64,000 bases of DNA from Nocardia africana NBRC 100379 (GTDB taxonomy: Bacteria; Actinomycetota; Actinomycetes; Mycobacteriales; Mycobacteriaceae). This document shows, one piece after another, positions 1 through 8,613 of the stretch. Position 1 is the first letter of the stretch, and each line of letters opens with the position of its first letter. A program made the position numbers and the translations under genes. The notes under the pieces were generated by a model. The model had not been told where the DNA came from, did not search any database, and saw nothing but the letters and a program-made list of their open reading frames with translations. The stretch covers positions 248,001 through 312,000 of the forward strand of contig NZ_BDAV01000007.1 in the NCBI RefSeq assembly GCF_001612635.1. The letters are read 5' to 3'.

Positions 1-81
1 CGTCGCCCCTGTCTCGGTCAGGCCCGACATCTTCCGGAAGACAGTACCCGACAGGGCATTCGGCGACCGGCCGCGTCACCC

Positions 82-108
82 CGCCCGCCGCGCGCGGTAA
101 GGCGGGCG
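82..108. terminator. GC-rich hairpin, possible terminator
   Basis: Eight-base arms CGCCCGCC (82-89) and GGCGGGCG (101-108) flank an 11-nt loop. It lies 163 nt past the WYL regulator stop and could end that gene or one beyond the left edge. No T-tract follows, as is common in actinobacteria. No convincing gene was seen in the rest of 1-270. Confidence 0.4.
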
Positions 109-270
109 AGATCGCTCACTCCCGGACGATGTCCTGCCCAACTGCGCTCCACAGCTCATCGCGGCCGTCGTCACGACGCGAGGCGCACGAACCGAACGTG
201 GTGCGCCATCGAGCCGGTGTTCGATGACGTGCCCCCGGCGCATCCGCCCGCCGCAGATCGAGGTCCCTCG

Positions 271-1266
271 TCAGTCGTCGGCCGGCGCGGTGCGGCGGCC
301 CGATTCCGCGAGGCGCGCGGCAAGCCCGAGGACCAGTTCGCGGAGCTCCTCCGGGTGCCGCACGTCGAACGGTCGATCGAGTGCGGCGAGCACCGGCGGC
401 AGCCAGTCGAGCCGCTCCGCTCGGATACCGACCTCCCACCAGCGTTCGGCGCCCGAGTCTGCGGCCTCGTCCGTCGCGCCGAGCGTCGCGACGGTGGCGG
501 GCAGGTGCGCGCGGATCTGTTCGTGCGTACCGAAGATGCGCAGGCTGACGTCGTATCGATACTCGGCGGCGGCGAATCCGGACACCAGCCGCCCCACCGG
601 ATCGATATCGCCGGGCGGGTCGAACGAACCGGGCAGGGTCCGGGCGGTGGTGATGCGGTCCAGGCGGAAGGTGCGGTCCTCGGCGTGCCGGGGGTCCGCG
701 CCGGTGACGTACCACCGGCCGGAATGAGCGACGATCCCGTACGCGTGCAGTGTGCGTTCGCTCGCACGGCCGTGACGATCGGTGTAGCGGATGGTGACCG
801 GCCGGTGGTGGCGGACCGCGTCGGCGAGCGTCAGCAGCACCGCGGCATCCGCGGGAGCGGATTCGGTTGGCGCGTGGGTGAATTCGAGGGATTCCAGCAG
901 CACGTCGAGCCGTCGGCGCAGCGGTTGCGGAAGGACCCTGCGGATCTTGGCGGCCGCGGTCTCACTCGGGGCCGCATCCGTTGCGGCCCAGCCGGTTCGG
1001 CGGCCCAGGAGCCCGAGCAACACCGCCAACGCCTCCTCGTCGGTGAACATCAACGGCGGCAGGCGGTATCCGGGGGCGAGCCGATAGCCGCCGTAGCGCC
1101 CGCGCACCGACTCCACCGGGATCTCGAGATCGATCAGGTGGTCCACATACCGGCGCACGGTGCGTCCGTCGACGCCGAGCCGGCCGGCGAGTTCGGCCAC
1201 GGTCCGGGTGCCGCCGGACTGCAGCAGTTCGAGCAGGGTCAGCACGCGTCCGGTCGGTCGAGCCAT
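271..1266 (-). CDS. WYL-domain transcriptional regulator (HTH_11 plus WYL)
   Basis: The 331-residue protein has an N-terminal helix-turn-helix of the HTH_11 type (about residues 5-60, with GVDGRTVRRYVDHL), a linker, and a WYL domain with the RYTDRHG and GRWYVTGADP strands (about 140-215). It ends with a WCX-like segment. YafY/PafBC-type regulators of this build bind small ligands or nucleic acid through WYL. The ATG at 1266 was chosen because the protein then begins with MARPTGRVLTLLELL, typical of the family. It is divergent from the VOC gene across 90 nt, a common pairing in which the regulator controls its neighbour; that control is inferred. Confidence 0.88.
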   Translation of the reverse strand: MARPTGRVLTLLELLQSGGTRTVAELAGRLGVDGRTVRRYVDHLIDLEIPVESVRGRYGGYRLAPGYRLPPLMFTDEEALAVLLGLLGRRTGWAATDAAPSETAAAKIRRVLPQPLRRRLDVLLESLEFTHAPTESAPADAAVLLTLADAVRHHRPVTIRYTDRHGRASERTLHAYGIVAHSGRWYVTGADPRHAEDRTFRLDRITTARTLPGSFDPPGDIDPVGRLVSGFAAAEYRYDVSLRIFGTHEQIRAHLPATVATLGATDEAADSGAERWWEVGIRAERLDWLPPVLAALDRPFDVRHPEELRELVLGLAARLAESGRRTAPADD

Positions 1267-1356
1267 GAGTGCGACCCTAGCGCGAATACCGGACCGATTC
1301 TGTCCCCTATTTCTCCTACGCTGCGGAAAACACCTTCGAACGGCAAGGAGCAGCCC

Positions 1357-1782
1357 ATGAATTTCGTCTCGATCCGCATCATCACCGCCGACGTCGCACG
1401 TCTCGTCGAGTTCTATGAGCGCGCCACCGGATTCCGTGCCCGGTGGGCGACCGAGGATTTCGCCGAACTCGAGACCGGCGTCGCCACGCTCGCGATCGCG
1501 AGTACCCGCACGGTCGCCCTGTTCGCCCCGGACTCCGCCCGTCCGGCCGACAATCACAGCGTGATCACCGAGTTCCTCGTCGACGACGTCGACCGCGTGT
1601 ATCGCGACCTGTCCGGCGCCGGCGCCGAGGTGGTCGCCGAGCCGGCCACCATGCCCTGGGGCAACCGCTCGCTGCTGGTCCGCGACCCGGACGGCAACCT
1701 GGTCAACTTCTTCGCACCGGTCACGCCGGCGGCGATCGATAAGTTCGCGGGGCGGGCGGTGCCGGTCACGCCGAGCATGTGA
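1357..1782 (+). CDS. VOC-family (glyoxalase/bleomycin-resistance fold) protein
   Basis: A 141-residue single-domain VOC protein. It has the paired beta-alpha-beta-beta-beta halves, an N-terminal strand VSIRIITADVARLVEFYE, and the closing strand with LLVRDPDGNLVNFFAP, where the Glu/Asn position near the end usually ligates metal. Start ATG 1357 follows AAGGAG (1345-1350) at good spacing. Such small VOC proteins act as dioxygenases, isomerases or ligand-binding resistance proteins; no substrate can be read here. It faces the WYL regulator divergently. Confidence 0.85.
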   Translation: MNFVSIRIITADVARLVEFYERATGFRARWATEDFAELETGVATLAIASTRTVALFAPDSARPADNHSVITEFLVDDVDRVYRDLSGAGAEVVAEPATMPWGNRSLLVRDPDGNLVNFFAPVTPAAIDKFAGRAVPVTPSM

Positions 1783-1845
1783 GCCGGCGACGGCCTCGTG
1801 ATCTACGAGGACGGCCCGGCGGTGTCACGCCCCGGAAACGACGAA

Positions 1846-1877
1846 CGCCGGGTCGTCCTGCGCAGGACGACCCGGCG
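1846..1877. terminator. Perfect 32-bp palindrome, bidirectional terminator
   Basis: Arms of 15 bases (1846-1860 and 1863-1877) are exact reverse complements with a CG centre. It sits between two convergent stops (VOC at 1782, pdxS at 1911), where a shared terminator is expected. On the minus strand it is followed by a T-rich stretch. Confidence 0.8.
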
Positions 1878-1910
1878 AAGCGGTTGTCGTGGAATCGATG
1901 CCCGAACGGC

Positions 1911-2813
1911 TTACCAGCCGCGCTCGGCGAGGCGGTGCGGCTCCGGGATCTCCTCGACGTTGATGCCGACCATGGCCTCGCCCAGGCCGCGCGACACCTT
2001 CGCGAGCACATCGGGGTCGTCGTAGAAGGTGGTGGCCTTGACGATGGCGGCGGCGCGCTCGGCCGGGTTGCCGGATTTGAAGATGCCGGAGCCGACGAAG
2101 ACGCCCTCGGCGCCCAGCTGCATCATCATCGCGGCATCGGCGGGGGTGGCGATACCACCGGCGGTGAACAGCACCACGGGCAGCTTGCCGGTCTCGGCGA
2201 TCTCACGGACCAGCTCGTAGGGCGCCTGCAGTTCCTTGGCGGCCACGAACAGCTCGTCCTCGGGCAGCGACTGCAGGTGGCGGATCTCCGCGCGGATCTT
2301 GCGCATGTGGGTGGTCGCGTTGGACACGTCGCCGGTGCCGGCCTCACCCTTGGAGCGGATCATGGCCGCACCCTCGGTGATGCGGCGCAGCGCCTCGCCC
2401 AGGTTGGTGGCGCCGCAGACGAACGGCACGGTGAACTGCCACTTGTCGATGTGGTTGGCGTAGTCGGCCGGGGTCAGCACCTCGGACTCGTCGATGTAGT
2501 CGACGCCGAGGCTCTGCAGGATCTGCGCCTCGACGAAGTGGCCGATCCGCGCCTTGGCCATGACCGGGATGGAGACGGCGTTGACGATGCCGTCGATCAG
2601 GTCCGGGTCGCTCATCCGCGCGACGCCGCCCTGGGCGCGGATGTCGGCGGGAACCCGCTCGAGCGCCATCACCGCGACCGCGCCGGCATCCTCGGCGATC
2701 TTGGCCTGATCGGCGGTGACGACGTCCATGATCACCCCGCCCTTGAGCATCTCGGCCATGCCGCGCTTCACGCGGGCGGTGCCGGTCGTCGAGGTGGTGT
2801 CGGGCGTTGTCAC
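1911..2813 (-). CDS. pdxS: Pyridoxal 5'-phosphate synthase lyase subunit PdxS
   Basis: About 300 residues and full length for PdxS (SNZ). It condenses ribose 5-phosphate, glyceraldehyde 3-phosphate and PdxT-supplied ammonia into PLP. Family signatures include [48 protein letters not shown], the lysine-bearing [15 protein letters not shown] and the phosphate-binding [29 protein letters not shown] 2813 is preferred over an upstream TTG (2819) because AGGAG then lies 7 nt upstream. No pdxT or tesB follows on the left, unlike the mycobacterial order. Confidence 0.97.
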   Translation of the reverse strand: MTTPDTTSTTGTARVKRGMAEMLKGGVIMDVVTADQAKIAEDAGAVAVMALERVPADIRAQGGVARMSDPDLIDGIVNAVSIPVMAKARIGHFVEAQILQSLGVDYIDESEVLTPADYANHIDKWQFTVPFVCGATNLGEALRRITEGAAMIRSKGEAGTGDVSNATTHMRKIRAEIRHLQSLPEDELFVAAKELQAPYELVREIAETGKLPVVLFTAGGIATPADAAMMMQLGAEGVFVGSGIFKSGNPAERAAAIVKATTFYDDPDVLAKVSRGLGEAMVGINVEEIPEPHRLAERGW

Positions 2814-2908
2814 GGGCAAACTCCTGATTATCGGGGATTCGTTCGAGGAGGCATCGCTGCGATGCGAACCTCCACGATTCTAGGCGCCCCGATCAGGCCA
2901 CTAGATAG

Positions 2909-2931
2909 CCAGTCCGAGAGCACTGGACTGG
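2909..2931. promoter_or_regulatory. Inverted repeat upstream of pdxS
   Basis: CCAGTCC (2909-2915) and GGACTGG (2925-2931) form a 7-bp inverted repeat with a 9-nt centre, about 95 nt before the pdxS start. MocR-type PdxR regulators often control pdxS genes through repeats of this kind, but no pdxR is in the window. The operator role is inferred. Confidence 0.35.
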
Positions 2932-3056
2932 TCCGCCGGCCGCGGCCGGGATCGCACACCGGGCCGGGCGGCCGCTACGGCGTCGCTATGGGCGCGCCGA
3001 GTGCGGGTACCCGTGGCGCCGGACGCCCGTCACCGCAGGCCGGCGCCACCTGTTCG

Positions 3057-3155
3057 TCAGATCGGGTCGACGACGAACAGCTGTGCCCAGTACGTCGCGG
3101 CCTGCTCGCCGATATACGGCAGCAGGAAGTCGTACAGCAGATAGGACATAGGCAT
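3057..3155 (-). CDS. Predicted 32-residue small protein, hydrophobic/aromatic
   Basis: A short ORF opens MPMSYLLYDFLL and ends AQLFVVDPI, rich in Tyr, Leu, Phe and Trp. Translation is suggested by a very strong Shine-Dalgarno, GGAGGTGAGG, ending about 6 nt before ATG 3155; an in-frame ATG at 3149 is an alternative. It lies about 200 nt beyond the TetR gene and reads the same way. A GTGAC-N2-GTCAC dyad (3228-3239) lies upstream and may belong to its promoter. I do not recognise the family; a membrane-associated micropeptide is possible. Confidence 0.5.
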   Translation of the reverse strand: MPMSYLLYDFLLPYIGEQAATYWAQLFVVDPI

Positions 3156-3352
3156 TCGGTACCTCACCTCCACACACCGGTTCGCCGGATTCGGTGTGCG
3201 GCAAACCGGTTTCGACCCTATCCGATGGTGACCTGTCACACAGCGACAACGCCCGGGTAGCGGCGAGATCGGCGGATTTCCGACGAAATACGTTGACGGT
3301 CAACGCCTCCCGCAGTCGAACCGGCAGACCGCCGACCTCGGACCGCCGGCCG

Positions 3353-3982
3353 TCAGACCTCCGACAACAGCGGCTCGAGCAGTCCGACGGCCACGACCCG
3401 GATCTGCTCCAGCGCCCGCTCGGCCGGCCCGGTCGGCTGGAACAGATGACTCAGGGCAAGGCGCACAACGGTTTCGGCGACCGACGTCAGCTCCTCCTCG
3501 CCCACCGACGCCAGCTCGTATTGCGCGCGAACCGTCGCGGTCACCGCGGCGATCGCCCGGCCGAGCACCGGTTCCGGTTCGGTCATCAGCGCCGGCAACA
3601 GCGCGGTATCCGGCGCCGAGCGGCCGGCCAGCACCGCTTTCAGCAGCATGTTGTCCGCACCGCTGCGGAGGGTGAACTCCACGGCCGCGATCAGGCCGGC
3701 GATCACATCGTCCGGGTGGGCCGCCAGCTGCTCGGCGATCCCGACCAGGAAGACGTCCACCTCGTTCGCGATCACCACGTCGGCGAGGTCCTGTTTGGTG
3801 CCGATCTCCTTGTACAGCACCGGCCGGCTGACGCCGACCTCCTTGGCGACCCGCGACATGTTCACCGCGCCCCAGCCCTCGGTACAGACCAGCCCGCGAG
3901 CGGTCTCGATGACGCGCTCGCGCAGCAGTCGGCGCATATCGGACTGGAAGTTCGGCGCGGTAGCCACGCCATGATCGTACAC
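3353..3982 (-). CDS. TetR-family regulator beside the alkane-hydroxylase operon (AlkX-like)
   Basis: A 209-residue TetR protein. The N-terminal HTH runs from RERVIETARGLVCTEGWGAVNMSRVAKEVGVSRPVLYKEIG (about residues 20-62), followed by an all-helical ligand-binding domain. It is divergent from alkB. TetR regulators called AlkX/AlkU sit next to alkB-rubAB in Rhodococcus and Dietzia and repress those genes until relieved by alkane-derived fatty acids. By context this is the same kind of regulator. The start is uncertain: GTG 3982 is given, and GTG 3967 would give a product starting MATAPNFQSD. Confidence 0.85.
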   Translation of the reverse strand: MYDHGVATAPNFQSDMRRLLRERVIETARGLVCTEGWGAVNMSRVAKEVGVSRPVLYKEIGTKQDLADVVIANEVDVFLVGIAEQLAAHPDDVIAGLIAAVEFTLRSGADNMLLKAVLAGRSAPDTALLPALMTEPEPVLGRAIAAVTATVRAQYELASVGEEELTSVAETVVRLALSHLFQPTGPAERALEQIRVVAVGLLEPLLSEV

Positions 3983-4004
3983 GCTTCAGGAAACTGTTCG
4001 AGTA

Positions 4005-4033
4005 TTGACAATCCCGACGCGTCTGTATTCAAT
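4005..4033 (+). promoter_or_regulatory. Predicted alkB promoter
   Basis: A perfect -35 TTGACA (4005-4010) and a -10 candidate TTCAAT (4028-4033) are 17 nt apart, in an unusually AT-rich 60-nt stretch. Transcription would start near 4040, giving a leader of about 130 nt before the alkB start. Confidence 0.6.
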
Positions 4034-4037
4034 GAAA

Positions 4038-4056
4038 ACACTTCTCCAGAAAGTGT
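4038..4056. promoter_or_regulatory. Candidate TetR operator at the alkB start site
   Basis: ACACTT (4038-4043) and AAGTGT (4051-4056) form a 6-bp inverted repeat with a 7-nt centre. It begins 5 nt past the predicted -10 and would cover the transcription start, the usual place for a repressor. Assignment to the adjacent TetR protein is inferred. Confidence 0.45.
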
Positions 4057-4171
4057 AAATAGATCGAGGTGAGCGGCCCGCCGCTCCGACCCTCGCCCCC
4101 GTCCGCGCCGCCCGTGCGCCGGGCGCCCCGTTCCGTCGCGCATGTCGCGCATCGTTCGTGAGGAGAACTCC

Positions 4172-5395
4172 GTGACCACATCCCGTATCGGCGATCCGGC
4201 CCGGACCGCGCCGCCGCAGTGGCGTGACCGCAAACGCCATCTCTGGCTGTTCGGCCTGGTCCCGCCGACCGCGGTCCTGCTCGCCACCGGCCTGGTGTGG
4301 CTGTTCAACCAGCTGGGCTGGCACCACGCGGCATCCGTGTGGTGGTGGATCGGGCCGCTGCTGGTCTATGTCCTGCTGCCGATCCTCGACCGGTTCTTCG
4401 GGCCCGACGGGCAGAATCCGCCCGACGAGGTGATGGAACAGCTCGAGAACGACCGGTACTACCGCTACTGCGTCTACGCCTACATCCCGTTCCAGCTGCT
4501 CAGTCTGGTGTTCGCCTGCTATCTGTGGAGCGCGGCCGATCTGTCCTGGCTGGGTGTCGACGGCGGGCTGAGCCTGGTGTCCAAGATCGGCCTGGCGTTC
4601 AGCATCGGCACCATGGGCGGTGTCGGCATCAACACCGCGCACGAGCTCGGCCACAAGAAGGACGAACTGGAGCGCTGGCTGTCGAAGATCACGCTGGCGC
4701 AGACGTTCTACGGCCACTTCTACATCGAGCACAACCGGGGTCATCACGTGCGGGTGGCGACACCGGAGGATCCGGCCAGTTCCCGGTTCGGCGAATCGTT
4801 CTGGACGTTCCTGCCGCGCAGCGTGTGGGGCAGCCTGCGCTCGTCCTGGTCACTGGAGAAGACCCGGCTGCAGCGAATGGGCAAGCGGCCGTGGACGATT
4901 CACAACGATGTACTCAACGCGTGGCTGATGTCGGTGGTGCTGTGGGGCGCGCTGGCCGCGATCTTCGGTCCCGGGGTGCTGCCGTTCCTGGTGGTGCAGG
5001 CGGTCTACGGGTTCTCGCTGCTGGAGACGGTCAACTATCTCGAGCACTACGGTCTGCTGCGACAGCGCACGGCCGCCGGGCGCTACGAACGCTGCACCCC
5101 TGAGCACAGCTGGAACTCCGACCACATCGTCACCAACATCTTCCTCTACCACCTGCAGCGCCACAGCGACCATCACGCCAATCCCACCCGGCGCTATCAG
5201 ACCCTGCGCAGCATGGACGGCGCACCCAATCTGCCCAGCGGCTACGCGAGCATGATCACCGTCGCCTACTTCCCGCCGCTGTGGCGGCGCGTGATGGACA
5301 AGCGGGTGCTCGCGCACTACGGCGGTGACATCACCCGCGTCAACATCCAGCCCGGCAAGCGCGATCGGGTCCTCGCGAAGTACGGGGTGGCCTGA
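4172..5395 (+). CDS. alkB: Alkane 1-monooxygenase AlkB
   Basis: A 407-residue integral-membrane non-haem di-iron hydroxylase that converts n-alkanes to 1-alkanols with O2 and rubredoxin electrons. The diagnostic His boxes are HELGHKK (about residue 156), EHNRGHH (about 186) and LQRHSDHHA (about 327), with NYLEHYGL between. Several hydrophobic segments precede and separate them. GTG 4172 is chosen because AGGAGAA (4161-4167) lies 4-5 nt upstream; the next upstream ATG has no such site. It is followed with no gap by two rubredoxins and a reductase, a complete electron-transfer chain. Confidence 0.97.
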   Translation: MTTSRIGDPARTAPPQWRDRKRHLWLFGLVPPTAVLLATGLVWLFNQLGWHHAASVWWWIGPLLVYVLLPILDRFFGPDGQNPPDEVMEQLENDRYYRYCVYAYIPFQLLSLVFACYLWSAADLSWLGVDGGLSLVSKIGLAFSIGTMGGVGINTAHELGHKKDELERWLSKITLAQTFYGHFYIEHNRGHHVRVATPEDPASSRFGESFWTFLPRSVWGSLRSSWSLEKTRLQRMGKRPWTIHNDVLNAWLMSVVLWGALAAIFGPGVLPFLVVQAVYGFSLLETVNYLEHYGLLRQRTAAGRYERCTPEHSWNSDHIVTNIFLYHLQRHSDHHANPTRRYQTLRSMDGAPNLPSGYASMITVAYFPPLWRRVMDKRVLAHYGGDITRVNIQPGKRDRVLAKYGVA

Positions 5396-5598
5396 TGTCC
5401 CGATTCCGTTGCCCCGTCTGCGAGTACGTGTACGACGAAACCGAGGGCGCACCACGCGAGGGCTTCCCGCCCGGCACCGCGTGGTCGGCGATACCCGACG
5501 ACTGGTGCTGCCCCGACTGCGGCGTGCGGGAGAAACCGGATTTCGACGCCGACCTCACGACCCACGATCCGACCCCCCACGAAAGGCACCTGACATGA
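5395..5598 (+). CDS. rubA1: Rubredoxin (AlkG1-type)
   Basis: A 67-residue rubredoxin with the iron ligands in [10 protein letters not shown] and CCPDCG. The body [22 protein letters not shown] is standard. Its ATG shares one base with the alkB stop, so translation is coupled. The first knuckle is CPVCEYVY rather than CxxCG, a feature reported for AlkG1-type rubredoxins, which usually cannot replace AlkG2 in alkane oxidation. Residues 45-67 form a poorly conserved tail. Confidence 0.92.
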   Translation: MSRFRCPVCEYVYDETEGAPREGFPPGTAWSAIPDDWCCPDCGVREKPDFDADLTTHDPTPHERHLT

Positions 5599-5777
5599 CC
5601 GACTACAAGCTGTTCCGTTGCCTGCAGTGCGGATTCGAATACGACGAGGCACTCGGCTGGCCGGAGGACGGCATCGCGCCGGGCACCCGCTGGGACGACA
5701 TTCCCGACGACTGGTCCTGCCCCGACTGCGGTGCGGCCAAGGCGGATTTCGAGATGGTCGAGGTCAGTCGCGCATGA
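5595..5777 (+). CDS. rubA2: Rubredoxin (AlkG2-type), electron donor to AlkB
   Basis: A 60-residue rubredoxin with canonical [10 protein letters not shown] and CPDCGAAK iron-binding knuckles and the [21 protein letters not shown] core. This is the AlkG2 type, the form normally competent to pass electrons to AlkB. Its ATG overlaps the end of the first rubredoxin gene by 4 nt, and its own stop overlaps the reductase start by 4 nt, so all four genes are translationally coupled. Confidence 0.95.
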   Translation: MTDYKLFRCLQCGFEYDEALGWPEDGIAPGTRWDDIPDDWSCPDCGAAKADFEMVEVSRA

Positions 5778-7006
5778 CCGGACGCATCGTCATCGCGGGC
5801 GCCGGGATCGCGGGCGCGACCGCCGCCCGCACCCTGCGCAGCGAGGGCTACACCGGCGAGATCGTGCTGCTCGGCGCCGAGGACCGGCTGCCCTACCGCC
5901 GCCCGATGGTCTCGAAGGAGGTGCTCGCCGGCACGGCGAACGAACGCCGGCTCCTGCTCGAGTCCGCGGAAGCGTGGCGCGAACTCGAGGTGGAGGTACG
6001 CCCGGGGACCACGGTCGAGGGCATCGACGTCGACCGCGACCGGATACGTCTGGACACCGGCGACACCCTCGGCTACGACGCCCTGGTACTCGCCACGGGC
6101 GCCCGCGCCCGGGAGCTGCCCGGTCCCGAATCGGGCGCGTACACGCTGCGCACCGCCGCGGACGCCGACGCGTTGCGCGCGGCCGTGGTGACCGGTGGAT
6201 CGCTGCTCGTCGTAGGTGGCGGCCTGGTCGGATGTGAAGCCGCCGCGACGGCGCGTGGGCTCGGGGCGGCGGTGACGATCGTGCACGCGGGCGATGCTCC
6301 GCTCGAGCGGGTGGCCCCGGCGGTGATCGGCGCGCACTGCCGAAACCTGCACGCCGGCAACGGCGTCGACATCCACGACACGGTGGTGCTGGACCGGATC
6401 GACGGTGGCAGCGGCGATATCCGGGCCACCGCCGTCGACGGACGGCAGTGGTCCGCCGCCGCGGTACTCGTCGCGATCGGCGCGGAGCCGGATACCGACG
6501 TGGCCCGGCGGGCCGGACTCGCCGTCGGGGACGGCATCCTCGTCGATGAGTCCTATGCGACCTCGGCGCCGAACATCTTCGCCGCCGGTGACGCCGCCGC
6601 CGTCTACGATCCGGAATTCGGGGTCCACCGGCGCACCGAACAATGGAACAGCGCGCAGTCGCACGGGATCGCCGTGGCGAAATCCGTTCTCGGGCAACCG
6701 GTACCGCCCGAGGAGGTGACGTGGGGCTGGACCACGCAGTACGGCGACACCATGCAGTTCGCCGGACGTCCGCACCCCGAGGACGAGATCGTGGTCCGCG
6801 CCACCGACACCCCCGGCCGGTTCATCGCCCTGGGGCTGCGCGCCGGGCGCCTGGTCGCCGCCGCGGCCGTCGCGTGCCCGGCCGAGCTGCGCATCGCCCG
6901 CGCTCTCATCGCGGCCCGCGCCACGCACGACCCGGATACCTGGTCCGACCCGGCCGTTCCTTTGCGGGAGCTGGCAACCGCGACCGAGTTGTCGAGCCAC
7001 CACTGA
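5774..7006 (+). CDS. rubB: Rubredoxin reductase, FAD/NAD-dependent
   Basis: A 410-residue two-dinucleotide-fold flavoprotein of the ferredoxin/rubredoxin reductase family that transfers electrons from NAD(P)H to rubredoxin. It has an N-terminal FAD site [16 protein letters not shown], the [13 protein letters not shown] segment, a second Rossmann motif [21 protein letters not shown] (about residues 145-165), and the FAD-contacting [13 protein letters not shown]. The start at 5774 gives the expected MTGRIVIAG. It is the last gene of the alk operon. Confidence 0.93.
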   Translation: MTGRIVIAGAGIAGATAARTLRSEGYTGEIVLLGAEDRLPYRRPMVSKEVLAGTANERRLLLESAEAWRELEVEVRPGTTVEGIDVDRDRIRLDTGDTLGYDALVLATGARARELPGPESGAYTLRTAADADALRAAVVTGGSLLVVGGGLVGCEAAATARGLGAAVTIVHAGDAPLERVAPAVIGAHCRNLHAGNGVDIHDTVVLDRIDGGSGDIRATAVDGRQWSAAAVLVAIGAEPDTDVARRAGLAVGDGILVDESYATSAPNIFAAGDAAAVYDPEFGVHRRTEQWNSAQSHGIAVAKSVLGQPVPPEEVTWGWTTQYGDTMQFAGRPHPEDEIVVRATDTPGRFIALGLRAGRLVAAAAVACPAELRIARALIAARATHDPDTWSDPAVPLRELATATELSSHH

Positions 7007-7188
7007 CCGAACAGCCGTCACCGCATCCCGATCAGGTCCGAGATCGCTTGTGAGCGGTGCATTTTCGCGCTACCGCCTTGCCGCCCACGGGAGGTCCTCG
7101 TGGTCGCGGGTCGCGGAGGCGCTTGATACCGTGCTGCTTTCGCACAGGCCGGGCGGCGCCCGGGCCGCATCGACAGGGAGGTCGCGGT

Positions 7189-8589
7189 ATGACCACGGCA
7201 GCACGCCGGCTCACCGGTGGCGGCGCACGCCGGATCGGAATCACGGTGCTGATCGTGGCTGTGGTGGCGGCAGTCGCGACTGTCGTGTGGGTGAACCGAT
7301 CGCCGGAAAAGCCGCCGGAGGGCCCCGCGGCTGGTGGCCGGTTCCGGATCTCCCCCCGGCTCGACTCCGCTCCGGTGCCGCGATGGACGTTACGCGCTGC
7401 CGACCTGTCGAACGAGCCCGGTGCGGTCCTGCTCGCGTTGCCGCACAGCCTGGACAGCTACCACGGCCACGGTTCGCCGATGGACGCCGGGCCGACGATC
7501 GTCGCGGCCACCGGGATACCGGGCGCGCCCGGGCCGGGTGACACCGCACCGGCAGTCGGTCCGGTGCGGCTGTACGGCATCGATCCGGACACCGGCGCGG
7601 TGCGGTGGAAAATCGACGCCGGCGAGCTCCTCAACTGTAACGAGCGCGTCTTCGACGGACAGCTGACCTGCCGCGGCACGCACCGAGTGCTGATCGTCGA
7701 CGCCGCTACCGGTGCGATCGCCACGGACCACACGACGGACTTCGAGGTGATGGACGTGGCGGTGCGCGACGGTGTGGTGTCCGTCGCCGGTCGCACCGCC
7801 GACTGGATGACCGCTGTCGTCACCCGGGGAACCGTTGCCGACATCGAGGCGAGCTGGCGCCGAACGTATCCGACACCGGTTCCCGGCGACGCGGTCAGGC
7901 CCAGACTCGATGCGCCGGACTACTTCCGGGACGGACACGACCGCAGCGTTCGCGTCTACGATCTGCGCACCGGCGACCCGCTGTTCACCGCACCCGTCGG
8001 CGCCGTATTCGACGGCGGGATCATCGCTACGCAGGTGATCGATCGCGGCTGGAGCGCGGGACGAATCACCCTTGTCGATCGCCACGGTCACCTCATCACC
8101 GAGGTCGGCAACCCCAGTTTCCTGCTCGAGTGGTACCCGACCGCGACCGCGTCGCCGCCGCCGATCCTCACCGGCGAGAGTGCCTACGACCGAACCACGG
8201 GGCGAGTGCTGTGGACCAATCCACAGATCGGCCGCGACGAGCCCACGGGTCGCCAGGACGCGGTCGAAGGAGTAGTGGATCACACGGTGATCGTCCGATC
8301 GCTCGACGGGACGGCGCTCATCGGTCTCGATCTCGCCGACGGACACCAGGTGTGGCAGCAGCCCGCGGGGTTCGCGAAGACGCTGCGCGACGGCCTCACC
8401 GACGGTCGGCACCTCGTTCTCGCGGACGGCACCACCGTGCAGGCGATCGACGCCGGCGACGGTTCGACCGCCTGGTCGATGTCGCTGCCGCCGAGCGGTG
8501 ATCCCCGATTGCGCTCGACGGTGGAAGCGATGGGCGGCCGCATGGTCGTCGTGCTCGCGGACGCGTTCACCGAATACGCCGCGGCGTGA
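7189..8589 (+). CDS. Membrane-anchored PQQ-like beta-propeller protein
   Basis: A 466-residue protein with one N-terminal transmembrane segment (about residues 18-38, IGITVLIVAVVAAVATVVW) and a large exported domain. It carries repeated WD/PQQ-like blades such as LYGIDPDTGAVRWKIDAG, LIGLDLADGHQVWQQPAG and VQAIDAGDGSTAWSMSLP. Such folds bind ligands or partner proteins, and no cofactor residues identify an enzyme. ATG 7189 follows AGGGAGG with 6-7 nt spacing. It stands alone after the alk operon and converges on the NUDIX gene. Function unknown. Confidence 0.8.
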   Translation: MTTAARRLTGGGARRIGITVLIVAVVAAVATVVWVNRSPEKPPEGPAAGGRFRISPRLDSAPVPRWTLRAADLSNEPGAVLLALPHSLDSYHGHGSPMDAGPTIVAATGIPGAPGPGDTAPAVGPVRLYGIDPDTGAVRWKIDAGELLNCNERVFDGQLTCRGTHRVLIVDAATGAIATDHTTDFEVMDVAVRDGVVSVAGRTADWMTAVVTRGTVADIEASWRRTYPTPVPGDAVRPRLDAPDYFRDGHDRSVRVYDLRTGDPLFTAPVGAVFDGGIIATQVIDRGWSAGRITLVDRHGHLITEVGNPSFLLEWYPTATASPPPILTGESAYDRTTGRVLWTNPQIGRDEPTGRQDAVEGVVDHTVIVRSLDGTALIGLDLADGHQVWQQPAGFAKTLRDGLTDGRHLVLADGTTVQAIDAGDGSTAWSMSLPPSGDPRLRSTVEAMGGRMVVVLADAFTEYAAA

Positions 8590-8613
8590 CGCGACCCGAA
8601 CCGTCGCCGCGCC

